A stretch of 64,000 bases of DNA from Gammaproteobacteria bacterium (GCA_004173475.1 SEBU01000005.1:248001-312000), one strand, 5' to 3'; positions 54,723 through 63,409 are shown, numbered from the stretch's first letter. The notes: generated from the letters alone by a model not told the origin. Translations and numbers: made by a program.

Positions 54723-55750
54723 CAAGCATGGCAACTGCAAACTCCGAAACCGTTTATCGTTTTCACGAGCATGTAGTGCGTTTTCATCGTGCCCACACTG
54801 TCATGCTCGTTTCAAAAAAAGATGGGACTTCTGTGCGCGTGAGCCAGGGGGCGGTTGAGTTGCTGCCGCTTCTTGCTGAGGGTGCAGATTCAGAAACCTT
54901 GGTTGCGCGCTTGCGTGCGCTTTACCCGCAGGCGCGCAACCCGGCAAGTAAATTGAAAATGTTTCTGGCACAGCTCGCGCAAGCTGGCTTGCTGGATAAT
55001 CTTCCTGAGCAACCGCGAACAAAACCTTCTGCGCGAAAAATTGTGCTGGGTAATCCGGATGCTGTTGCAAAAAAATTTGCTGCTGCATTCATGCTTGTTC
55101 CGAGTTGGCTACGAGCGGCTTTTACAGTCTCGCTAATTATCGCAGCGTGCACAGGAATAGGCGCACTGTTTCTGGATAAAAATAATTTGCCTCACCCCAT
55201 GCGGCTATTTGATGCATTCAGTGTATGGGGGCTCATGGCATTTATTATTTTAGTCGTTCCCCTACATGAATTCGCGCATGCCGTTGCGTGTCGAATGTCT
55301 GGGGTTCCGGTAGGGCAGGCAGGTTTGCTATTTCACGGAATCATGCCTGGCCCCTATGTTGATACAGGATTTTTTTATCAGATACGTGGCAAATATCAAC
55401 GCTTCCGTGTGCCCGCAGCAGGGCCGCTCATTGATTTGCTCGCAGCAGGTACCGCCGCCTGGCTATTGATTCTGTTGGATGCGCCAAGCCTTTCACCTGC
55501 ATTGGTCACGCTATTTTTGTTAAGCATAGCGTTTGTTTATCTCGACACTAATCCACTTGCACCGAGTGACGGTAGCCGCATGCTTGAAGCGCTGCTCGAC
55601 GATGAATTAGCTCGTCGCTCAGCACTATCGCGCAAACGTTCAGGATTGTCTTATTGGAAATCGGTTTGGTTGTATCGTGCAGTTTTAGTTCTGCATCTTG
55701 CAATTAGCGGTTTGTTTATCTGGTATTGGTGGACCCATAGCGTTCGCTAA
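54719..55750 (+). CDS. M50-family membrane metalloprotease with PqqD-like N-terminal region
   Basis: 343 residues. An N-terminal PqqD/RRE-like region (about 10-100: VSQGAVELLPLLAEG, FLAQLAQAGLLDN) precedes five or six membrane helices. The zinc site is HEFAH in VVPLHEFAHAVACRMSG (His at about 183), and the third ligand is in DTNPLAPSDGSRML (about 281-294). This is an S2P-type intramembrane protease plan. It could remove the leader or act in maturation or export. It overlaps the preceding gene by four bases. Confidence 0.85.
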   Translation: MTSMATANSETVYRFHEHVVRFHRAHTVMLVSKKDGTSVRVSQGAVELLPLLAEGADSETLVARLRALYPQARNPASKLKMFLAQLAQAGLLDNLPEQPRTKPSARKIVLGNPDAVAKKFAAAFMLVPSWLRAAFTVSLIIAACTGIGALFLDKNNLPHPMRLFDAFSVWGLMAFIILVVPLHEFAHAVACRMSGVPVGQAGLLFHGIMPGPYVDTGFFYQIRGKYQRFRVPAAGPLIDLLAAGTAAWLLILLDAPSLSPALVTLFLLSIAFVYLDTNPLAPSDGSRMLEALLDDELARRSALSRKRSGLSYWKSVWLYRAVLVLHLAISGLFIWYWWTHSVR

Positions 55751-55775
55751 TAAATACTGTGAAGGAAATAGACGA

Positions 55776-58427
55776 ATGAAAAATCAAGCAATTAACATTT
55801 TTAATAACGATTTAGCACAGCCATTCTCCAGCGAAGGCTATGAACTCGTTGTAGATAATATAAAAAATGTAGCGGAACTTGAAAAAAATAATAGTGTGCA
55901 AAAAAATCCGGACAAAGACGCCGTAGTGTTTGCACCCTTTTGCTTATTACGAATCGCCGCCCTACCCTATGAAATGCTTGGCGCATTACGCACGCAAAAG
56001 ACTCTCGCGTTGGTCGACAAAATTCTTTTACAACGCAAACAGTTGAACGATTTAAAAACAACTGTCGAGGCTATTTTACATAGCCTGGTGCCGCGCTTGG
56101 CCGAAGACGAAGTCAGCTTGCGCCGCCTCACTATTAAATTAAAAAGAGACGTTCACAACGGCCGGCTCACAGGATATCGAGATAGCGACTTAAACCAAAT
56201 TTCCGAACGATTACTTGAAGGGGAAAAAACCAGTTTTACGCAATGGCGCCAGCTGAAAGGTGAATTGGAAAGAAGCGAATTCAGCATAGATGACGTTTTT
56301 TTTGACGAACAACAAAATGTTCTGCGCCCCAACTTGCGCGCAGCTTTATCCAATCCTCTTTTTCAACATGCTTTAGCTTATGGTAGCGCCGGTGTTGCAC
56401 GCAGTGCATTAACTGAAAAAAAATTACCCACTAAATTCCAGCCGGACAGCTTGGAAAGATCTTTATTGGGATATCTCATTCGCGCCGCAGCTAAGACCAG
56501 CCCTTTTTCCAGCTTTATGTATCAAACAGCGGTAAGTTTTGCTCCAACCCAGCGAGAAAATACACCCAATGTTGGCAAGCCTACAGTATCTAGTCGAACA
56601 CGATTGAATCGCGGAATACCGAAGCGATTGCACCGAGGTTATTGCCAGGAAGTAGCGGCAGAAGTAAATCTCCCCCTACAAGTTAATGCAAGCTTAAGTG
56701 AATTTGGTGAAGCGGGCCGCCTACAAGCTATTTGTAATCGCGATATTGTTTTACTGGGTCGCCCCTGGTGTGAACAGCGTTATGCGCAATTTCGGTTGGA
56801 TGAAAAATTAGCTGATTTATTAATACGTGGCCCGCAACAAACACGCTGGAATGATTTTCTTGAGCAACTTATCGCTACCGGTATCACGCGCGAAAAAGCC
56901 CAGGCAGTAATGCTCAAACTTTATCAACGCGGAATTTTACTACCGCCTGATTTTACCGATGCTTACGATGCGCAACCTGAGCAAAGTTTGTTAGATTTTT
57001 TGCAAACCTGGGCCAGCAAAAATCCGCAAGTACAATTTGATGACAAGCTCAATGAAATGCGTGACTTAGTCGCTAGCCTCAGTGAATTTAAAACGCATCA
57101 CACAATCGCTGACACCCAAACCATGCTTGATGGTCTTGAAAAAATTCGCGCGCTGGAAACTGAGTCTATGCATGCAGTGCAACAAAAAAAGTACGATGAA
57201 TTCCAAAACATGGTGCTAGAAGATTGTTGGGTGAGCGGCGTACAAGGTGAGTTTGGCGATACGCTCGCACGATCATTGGCAGACCTTGCAGATTTTTTAA
57301 GTACACAAGTGGCAATTTCTACCGAATACGGTCGCATGTTGGATGCCTTTATCCAAGGCTTTGGCGAAGGCGGAACTTGTAATCAGGTAACGGAATTCTT
57401 ATTAACTGTCGGAAATAAATTAATCGACGTTCCAGAGTTTGGCGCCAAGATGGTTTACACACCGCCAAAACCTGCGCGACCAGGAATACCCATAGGGGTG
57501 ACTGCGCAAATACAACTCGCGCGGGATGACGCAACTGGGACACCGCTTGTGGTGGTTAATCGCGTATTCAACGGCCTAGGTTGGTTAAGTTCTCGCTTCG
57601 GTTTTGGCGCGACTAAAGAACAAGAATTGTTGCGTGATTCACTCAGTAATTGGTTATGTACTGCAAGCGCATCTAAAGAACCTGTCGATTTAATTTTGAA
57701 TGGCGACAGCAACGACCTGCAGGCACATCCTCGCTTGACGCGTCGTGTGTTGGCGTGGCCAGGTGAACCTTTACTAGTAGATGAAAAGGAAATTATTCGC
57801 GCTGATCAATTGGTTCTGCGCCACAATACCGAAACTAATTTACTTGAGCTTTTTGATGATGCGGGTGCTGCTATAGATCTCAATTACCTGGGCTCTACGT
57901 TTCCTAGCCCGGCATGGGGTGTCCCTTACGCGCTGTCGATATTAACGCAGCCGTTTCAATTAATGCGGCCTGAGACAGGGCCACCAACCGAATACGATGA
58001 AACTGCAAAAGATATTGTTTTTAATCCGCGGATCACGCACGGAAATACTATTTTGCGTCGTGCAACCTGGTGGGTGAAATCTTCCTACTTAAAAAGTATC
58101 TGGTTTCAAAACAATGGAGCACAGCGCTTACTTGCAGTAAGCGAAAGCCTGCAAAATTTGGAACTGCCGGAAATATTCTTTGCGCAAAAATCCTTTATGC
58201 ATGATGCAGGCATGATAGGTGCCGACGCATTGGATGCTGACCGTAAACCGCTCTGGGTGGACGCTAAAAATTCGTTTTGTTTATCGCTACTGGAACGCAT
58301 TACCGAAAAATGCACATGGGTTTCTTTCACTGAAGCATTGCCCGGCAAACAGGATAACTGGTTCAATGTTGACGGCAAATCCCATGTAACAGAACTTCAG
58401 GTTGAACTTCAAGTTCGCGCGAAATAA
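55776..58427 (+). CDS. LanB-type dehydratase, glutamylation subunit
   Basis: 883 residues from the ATG at 55776 (GAAGGA upstream); the open frame starts at 55698 but overlaps the protease gene. It matches the N-terminal lantibiotic dehydratase domain: FAPFCLLRIAALPYEMLGAL near the start, SLERSLLGYLIRAAAKTSPFSSFMYQTAV (about 228-256) and later SNPLFQHALAYGSAG. These enzymes use glutamyl-tRNA to glutamylate Ser/Thr of the precursor. A fused elimination domain is not evident, so it should pair with the SpaB_C-like protein at 49466. Last gene of the modification operon. Confidence 0.88.
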   Translation: MKNQAINIFNNDLAQPFSSEGYELVVDNIKNVAELEKNNSVQKNPDKDAVVFAPFCLLRIAALPYEMLGALRTQKTLALVDKILLQRKQLNDLKTTVEAILHSLVPRLAEDEVSLRRLTIKLKRDVHNGRLTGYRDSDLNQISERLLEGEKTSFTQWRQLKGELERSEFSIDDVFFDEQQNVLRPNLRAALSNPLFQHALAYGSAGVARSALTEKKLPTKFQPDSLERSLLGYLIRAAAKTSPFSSFMYQTAVSFAPTQRENTPNVGKPTVSSRTRLNRGIPKRLHRGYCQEVAAEVNLPLQVNASLSEFGEAGRLQAICNRDIVLLGRPWCEQRYAQFRLDEKLADLLIRGPQQTRWNDFLEQLIATGITREKAQAVMLKLYQRGILLPPDFTDAYDAQPEQSLLDFLQTWASKNPQVQFDDKLNEMRDLVASLSEFKTHHTIADTQTMLDGLEKIRALETESMHAVQQKKYDEFQNMVLEDCWVSGVQGEFGDTLARSLADLADFLSTQVAISTEYGRMLDAFIQGFGEGGTCNQVTEFLLTVGNKLIDVPEFGAKMVYTPPKPARPGIPIGVTAQIQLARDDATGTPLVVVNRVFNGLGWLSSRFGFGATKEQELLRDSLSNWLCTASASKEPVDLILNGDSNDLQAHPRLTRRVLAWPGEPLLVDEKEIIRADQLVLRHNTETNLLELFDDAGAAIDLNYLGSTFPSPAWGVPYALSILTQPFQLMRPETGPPTEYDETAKDIVFNPRITHGNTILRRATWWVKSSYLKSIWFQNNGAQRLLAVSESLQNLELPEIFFAQKSFMHDAGMIGADALDADRKPLWVDAKNSFCLSLLERITEKCTWVSFTEALPGKQDNWFNVDGKSHVTELQVELQVRAK

Positions 58428-58835
58428 TATTTGTATTGGCACAGGTAAAATTAAGCGCCATCAGAAATAATTGAAGCGCCAACCGGCAATTGTCGGCAGT
58501 TAAATATACCGAACAGATTCATGGCGATTGTGTTCGGTATATTTATCCTCTATATTTCATTGCGTTTTTCTGTTAAAGGGCTTTTCTTTTAAAAAATTAG
58601 GCTTCAAGGATGGTATTAATGAATTGCTTCAATTTTAGTTTCAAGAAAATAAAATAATATCGTTGTAAATTTTAAAATGCTGTAAATATCCCTGTAAATA
58701 AAATTAGGTACAGTGCGTTCTCATCAGCCATTACTGTTGGTCAACATCGCAAGGACTTGCGAAGTTTCTATAGGCACTTTGCCAACTAACCCAGTAATAT
58801 TTTTAAAACATTAAACCTTGAAAGGAAAATCCCCC
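58428..58835. other. Spacer between dehydratase and LuxR-type gene
   Basis: It contains the terminator at 58502-58544 and an AT-rich promoter region for the LuxR-type gene. No lux-box-like site with the 16-base pattern was found here, only CTGTAA fragments (about 58679-58697) with wrong spacing. Confidence 0.6.
58502..58544 (+). terminator. Perfect hairpin ending the modification operon
   Basis: AAATATACCGAACA and TGTTCGGTATATTT form a perfect 14-base stem with a 15-base loop, 75 bases after the dehydratase stop. Confidence 0.78.
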
Positions 58836-59561
58836 ATGGACACTAATAGTCTCTACCCCCTTATCGAAAAACTTGGGAAAACCAAAGACATTGAATCTGT
58901 GTGTAATGAGTTTTGTGAGCTCAGTACCTTTGAGTTTTTTCTATTTGGTGTTTGCAATGCGAGTTCATTTTCTGCACCGGAAATTTTTACCGTTTCAAAT
59001 TATCCGAAGGAATGGTACGAAGCTTATTTCGCAAATGATATGCAAAAACGCGATCCCGTTGTGCGTTATTGTTTCGATCACAGCATTCCTATCACCTGGA
59101 ACAAATTGATGAAGATGGAACAATACTGCGATCCTATAGCGGTAAAATTTATGGAAGCCGCTAAGGAAGGTGGATTGGTGGATGGACTTTCTGTTCCGGT
59201 AAAATCTCCTTCAGGTCAAGTTTCCATTTTTAGCCTGGCCACCAACAATCCGGAAAATGCCGAACAGCGCTTATTGAATGTGTTGCCATTTGCACAATAT
59301 TTTGGGTATTCAATATTTGAAGCTTATCTGGAAATGAATATTGATAAGTCCATGGTAGAAAGCCTCACACCTCGTGAACAAGAAAGTTTGTTCTGGGCGT
59401 GTGAAGGTAAAACAGCATGGGAAATGGCGCAAATTATGGATGTGTCTGAACGAACCGCTATTTTTCATTTGACGAGTGTTACAAAAAAGCTTGGCGCCGC
59501 AAATCGTCAGCATGCAGTCGCCAAGGCTGTTATGTATGGTTTAGTTAAGCCGTTGCCTTAA
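58836..59561 (+). CDS. LuxR-type acyl-homoserine-lactone receptor/regulator
   Basis: 241 residues from the ATG at 58836 (AAAGGA upstream). The N-terminal ligand domain has the conserved W, Y, D, P and W in NYPKEWYEAYFANDMQKRDPVVRY and HSIPITWNKL, plus G in VDGLSVPVKSPSG. The C-terminal GerE helix-turn-helix is LTPREQESLFWACEGKTAWEMAQIMDVSERTAIFHL (about 175-210). With the LuxI-type gene 4 kb downstream and lux-box-like sites across the cluster, it is the probable quorum regulator. Its 3' end overlaps the convergent RibD-like gene by 21 bases. Confidence 0.94.
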   Translation: MDTNSLYPLIEKLGKTKDIESVCNEFCELSTFEFFLFGVCNASSFSAPEIFTVSNYPKEWYEAYFANDMQKRDPVVRYCFDHSIPITWNKLMKMEQYCDPIAVKFMEAAKEGGLVDGLSVPVKSPSGQVSIFSLATNNPENAEQRLLNVLPFAQYFGYSIFEAYLEMNIDKSMVESLTPREQESLFWACEGKTAWEMAQIMDVSERTAIFHLTSVTKKLGAANRQHAVAKAVMYGLVKPLP

Positions 59562-60614
59562 GTCATTTTCTACATCAATTTCAATGTTGCTTTTTAGAAG
59601 CAGCCGGCTGCATTTACCTACAGCCGTGCTGCTTTGCAGTGTCCAATTACTCAAAGGTAGTTCAGTCATGGGAAGTGAATGAGCTGCTGACCGCACTTGT
59701 AAACCGGACGATACTATTTTCTGCAGCGCCTTATTATCCTGTTCTACTACGACAATATCTTCACCCTCCACAATATTCGCTCGGCTCCCGGTATCCGCAA
59801 ATGTCACTGCGAGGTGATGGACAATTTCATCCGTTAAATTACGCTGCATCAGGTGAGCAAGTAATTCCATATCCGCAAAGACCAAAACACTGCAGCGCTT
59901 TTCGACAATGCAATGCCGAAAAACAGCTTCACAACTGCTAGCAGTACTAACTTCAAAGTATTCGATTGCTTCATCAACATAATTAGCTTCATCCATGCTG
60001 GCCAGAATTGCTTTTTGATCTGGGCTATACAACACAGCCCGCGATTGGTTAACTAATTCCTTGATGTAGGCAGTTACGCCAAATTCTTCACTAAAATCAT
60101 TAATATTTTTATTATTGTTATGCATATCTGCGCTTGAAATGGTAGTCACCCACGGACGAGCGCCGGTTATAATTTTTCGAGGCCCAGCGGCAAGATTCGC
60201 ACCCATAATCGACAAAGGTAAGCGTATTATTTCACCATCCCAGCCAGCCAGCCAATTATTCCAATGATAATTAGAGACGTTAGCTGGCATCTTGTAGCAC
60301 ACTATCAAACTCGAACAATTTGATGCTGTAAGCACTTCTACCAAATTTTCAATATCAAATAAATAAGGGATAGGCTCTACCGTTAATATTAATTGATCAA
60401 GATTACTTCCATGATATCTCACAGATGCTGCAAGGTTTTCGGAATTAACACCCGCGATAGTCGCATCACTGTGAATAATTTTTCTATTTTTATCTTGCAA
60501 TACCCACGCAATACCCGCGCGGCTAGATACTTTATTGGCGCGCATGAGCGCGAAGTTTATACACTCCAAAGTCTGTTCATTAAATAAAATATTCTCTTTA
60601 GCGGAAATTGTCAT
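59541..60614 (-). CDS. RibD-like protein with altered deaminase zinc site
   Basis: 357 residues from the ATG at 60614 (GAGG upstream; a GTG lies at 60617). The layout follows RibD: a deaminase-like N-terminal half and a reductase-like C-terminal half. The HAE zinc motif reads NSENLAASVR, and the PCxxC-like loop reads TVEPIPYLF, so the His and both Cys ligands are gone though the Glu remains. GARPWVTTISSADM and CSVLVFADMELLAHLMQRNLTDEIVHHLAVTF echo the RibD reductase. Deaminase activity is unlikely. Function in this cluster is unknown; a nucleotide- or ligand-binding role is possible. Confidence 0.6.
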   Translation of the reverse strand: MTISAKENILFNEQTLECINFALMRANKVSSRAGIAWVLQDKNRKIIHSDATIAGVNSENLAASVRYHGSNLDQLILTVEPIPYLFDIENLVEVLTASNCSSLIVCYKMPANVSNYHWNNWLAGWDGEIIRLPLSIMGANLAAGPRKIITGARPWVTTISSADMHNNNKNINDFSEEFGVTAYIKELVNQSRAVLYSPDQKAILASMDEANYVDEAIEYFEVSTASSCEAVFRHCIVEKRCSVLVFADMELLAHLMQRNLTDEIVHHLAVTFADTGSRANIVEGEDIVVVEQDNKALQKIVSSGLQVRSAAHSLPMTELPLSNWTLQSSTAVGKCSRLLLKSNIEIDVENDLRQRLN

Positions 60615-60635
60615 CACCTACCTCTAGACCTATTT

Positions 60636-60824
60636 CTAGGCAAACTCATTGTTATGCTGCTCCCTGTAAAAATTCAAACTAGCGGTTTGATCTTTGTATA
60701 ACGAATAATTAGTCGACTCCGGAAAAAAATAACAAGCTGCCAATAAAATTAACGTGCATGTTGATATCGCAATATGTAGATCGCGGCGTATTGACCGATA
60801 GTAAAAAATGGTTTCTTTCGTCAT
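60636..60824 (-). CDS. Possible small membrane protein
   Basis: 62 residues with one hydrophobic segment (IAISTCTLILLAACYFF, about 18-34), a basic N-terminus and a polar C-terminus. It starts 35 bases from a lux-box-like site and ends 21 bases before the RibD-like gene, so it may be the first gene of that transcript. The ribosome-binding site is weak (GAAGGG is 14 bases away). No family recognised; it may not be translated. Confidence 0.4.
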   Translation of the reverse strand: MTKETIFYYRSIRRDLHIAISTCTLILLAACYFFPESTNYSLYKDQTASLNFYREQHNNEFA

Positions 60825-60858
60825 GAGTTCAGTGTAAACCCTTCACGCCAAAGCGATA

Positions 60859-60874
60859 CTGTAAAATGTTACAG
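60859..60874. promoter_or_regulatory. lux-box-like site between divergent genes
   Basis: CTGTAAAATGTTACAG, an almost perfect palindrome, sits between the leftward small ORF/RibD-like gene and the rightward chitin-synthase-like gene, and could serve both. Confidence 0.72.
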
Positions 60875-60998
60875 CTAGGTTAAAGTTTAATTTTACTTAT
60901 ATTCTGGAAAGAAGAAATGAGATGATACCTTGTGTGCTAGGCATAAATTTGACTATCAATTTTTTAAACATTGATATGTTGCGTTTTGAACAACAACT

Positions 60999-63047
60999 GT
61001 GGATTTAAAAAAAGCGAGCCAAATAATGCAAGTTGCGGTGCAGGCAGAAATTCCGGAAAAACCCATTCGTGATTCGGGCATGTTAATGGAATGCGATAAG
61101 CAGCAATTGGATTGTGCTGCCAATTTACTTATATCCTCAGGATTGCCCGCCCCTGGTGGTACCTTAACGTGTATTACGCTATATAACGAGTCGGGCGATG
61201 AGCTTCAGCAATCATTAGCGGCGCTTGTTCGCGGCTTAATTAATCATTGTAACTGCGCCAGCTCACTTGCCATAAAAAGCGGAACATTAAATTCGCATAG
61301 CATAGCCATTATTGCCGACGGCTTCGAAAATCTTTCTGAAACGGCGCGTATTTTACTGTTTGATTTCGGGTTTACTCATACCAAGCTGAGCGATTTTAAC
61401 GCCGACCTAGCAATTTTTTCAAAAAACTTTTCCCTCATAAATTTGTTGGTACATTTAATTCCTAATGCTGAAGAGTTTATAAATTTAGATGACACATTGT
61501 TGTATCAGCCGATTCATGTTTATATCTGTGTTAAAAAAAACAATGCAGGAAAACTAGATTCTCATTGGTGGTACTACAAATTTTTATGCCCCTTGATTGA
61601 CCCGAAGTATTGTTTCCAAATGGATACAGGTACATCAGTTGCCACGCAATCTTTTCATCAAATGGTTGCGCATTTCGAGGAAAATCCTTCGGCGGCTGCT
61701 TTGGCCAGCAACGTGTCTGTTGCTGCTCCCGATAATTTTTTTAATCCCTTACACATATGGCAATATGGCAGTTTTCAGCATGGTTTGTTGCTTGAATGGC
61801 CTGCAGAAGAATACAGTGGCTATTTAAGTGTAATACCGGGCCAATACAGCGGCGTTCGCTGGGAAGCGTTGCGTGATGCATCCATTGAGGATGAGTCTGC
61901 TTGCATTAAATCCAACGCGATCGCGCAAATAAATTCAGAAGTGGAAGAACCGCTGGACATTTATTTTCGTGGTCTTGGCGAGCTCGAACCGGCTGAAGCT
62001 ATTGTGTACCTGGCGGAAGATCGCGTGCTCTGTAACGAGGTTGCTTTTCGCGACCAGGGACGCTGGCGTTTGCAATACGTTGAAAACGCAGTAGCTACAA
62101 CTGATACCTGCAATAGCCTGCAAGAATTGTTGCGGCAACGCCGACGTTGGTACAGCAGCTATATCGGATGTCGCGTTAAATTTTTGGAGCGTTTGAAGCT
62201 CGCATTCACTCGCAATGAAATTCCTCCTCGCGAAACTTATCGCCTTTTGTCAGCCGGCGCTTATCAAACAGCACAATTATCTTTGGACTGGTTTTTTCCG
62301 GCGCTATTGTTTTTAGTGTATCTGGGAATCCATAACCAAATAAATGGATTTACGAATCCGATATTGAAAAACTATTTTTCATCGCTTGAAATCATCATGA
62401 CAAGCGCAATCATGTCGCAATTTGTTTGCGCTTTAGTGGGTCGCCTAAACAGATTTTCTTTAGCAATTTTCGGTTGTGCCATAGCAGCCCAATCTTTCTA
62501 TCTAGTGAGTTCCGCAACGGTTTTCATGTTAAACACATTCAATGACGGAATTTCCTTATTGCAGCTACAGGTCTTACTTATTGTCTTGTCAGTGCCTATC
62601 GCAGCTGCGCTAAAATCGCACCGACAGCTGATTCCCCTTATTAAATACTTTCTTCCCTACACATTACTACGGCCGGGATTCGCGCTCTTATTTTGGACAT
62701 ACGCCATATTTAATTCCCATGATAATAGTTGGGGGACAAAAGGATTGCATGAGCCGAAATATATGAAAAAAAGTTCTACTAATCACAGTGCGCGAAGAAA
62801 CTACGTCAATTTCAGAAATAGTTTCGTCGCTATATGGCTAATAACAAATATTACGCTTTCACTTGTTATGTGGCATGCATTTAATAGCTCTCCTATTTTT
62901 CTGCTTCAACTTATTTTGGGAATCATGTGCGGCAATATTATGTTTTCTATTGGTGTTCTAGTACGTGGTCTATTGGCCTGCAAGCAGAATAATAATGTAC
63001 CTATTTTGCGTCGCTACAGTTCGCTTAAAAGTTTATTGAAAATATGA
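60999..63047 (+). CDS. Chitin-synthase-like family 2 glycosyltransferase
   Basis: 682 residues from a GTG (an ATG at 61026 would remove nine). Processive GT2 signatures of the chitin-synthase branch appear in order: CITLYNESGDELQQSLAAL (about 59-77), NNAGKLDSHWWYYKF (about 180-195), FQMDTGTS (DxD-like region, about 205-212), GYLSVIPGQYSGVRWEAL (about 271-288), YLAEDRVLCNEV (acceptor-site ED) and LLRQRRRWYSS (QxxRW). Five to six membrane helices fill the C-terminus (about 425-660). It should extend a beta-linked sugar chain at the inner membrane. Such eukaryote-like chitin synthase motifs are unusual in a gammaproteobacterium. Preceded by a lux-box-like site. Confidence 0.82.
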   Translation: MDLKKASQIMQVAVQAEIPEKPIRDSGMLMECDKQQLDCAANLLISSGLPAPGGTLTCITLYNESGDELQQSLAALVRGLINHCNCASSLAIKSGTLNSHSIAIIADGFENLSETARILLFDFGFTHTKLSDFNADLAIFSKNFSLINLLVHLIPNAEEFINLDDTLLYQPIHVYICVKKNNAGKLDSHWWYYKFLCPLIDPKYCFQMDTGTSVATQSFHQMVAHFEENPSAAALASNVSVAAPDNFFNPLHIWQYGSFQHGLLLEWPAEEYSGYLSVIPGQYSGVRWEALRDASIEDESACIKSNAIAQINSEVEEPLDIYFRGLGELEPAEAIVYLAEDRVLCNEVAFRDQGRWRLQYVENAVATTDTCNSLQELLRQRRRWYSSYIGCRVKFLERLKLAFTRNEIPPRETYRLLSAGAYQTAQLSLDWFFPALLFLVYLGIHNQINGFTNPILKNYFSSLEIIMTSAIMSQFVCALVGRLNRFSLAIFGCAIAAQSFYLVSSATVFMLNTFNDGISLLQLQVLLIVLSVPIAAALKSHRQLIPLIKYFLPYTLLRPGFALLFWTYAIFNSHDNSWGTKGLHEPKYMKKSSTNHSARRNYVNFRNSFVAIWLITNITLSLVMWHAFNSSPIFLLQLILGIMCGNIMFSIGVLVRGLLACKQNNNVPILRRYSSLKSLLKI

Positions 63048-63316
63048 CAACACCAAATGATTATTTATCGCGATCCAGGTTATTTATTAAATAGCTTCTC
63101 AAGTCAAAAACAATCTTCTCTAAAAATTCATGATTATTCTGTCAACAATTTTCCTTGCGCATCTTCTTAAAAACAGCCTTGGAATCATTAGGCAAGACCG
63201 AAGTTATATTTATTATCTAGCCGCAAACATCCAAAAACTCCTCTGACACACCATCTCTATACGCGTCTGATTTCATTCGGCGCGAGACTATAGCTCGACC
63301 ATATTTCGAAGATTAG

Positions 63317-63332
63317 CTGTAACTAGTTACAG
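63317..63332 (+). promoter_or_regulatory. lux box, perfect 16-base palindrome
   Basis: CTGTAACTAGTTACAG is its own reverse complement and lies 139 bases before the luxI-type ATG. TTGAAA (63343-63348) follows as a possible -35. It is the best match to the CTGTAAC-type sites in the cluster. Confidence 0.85.
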
Positions 63333-63393
63333 GTTCGGCTCTTTGAAAGCTATCTCACTGAAAACTATTGGAATTTTTCCCGCTTCAAGGCAG

Positions 63394-63409
63394 CTGTCAA
63401 ATCTGCCAG
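63394..63409 (+). promoter_or_regulatory. Second lux-box-like site upstream of luxI-type gene
   Basis: CTGTCAAATCTGCCAG has the CT-N12-AG form but imperfect arms. It is 62 bases before the ATG and might allow repression or fine control. Confidence 0.5.

Noticed and set aside
42629-58427. Naming the product a thiopeptide
   Set aside because: Only one SpaB_C-like protein was found and the core does not follow the typical SCxxC macrocycle plan; linear product is favoured, though not proven.
58679-58718. lux box upstream of the LuxR-type gene
   Set aside because: CTGTAA fragments are present but not with the CT-N12-AG spacing or inverted arms.
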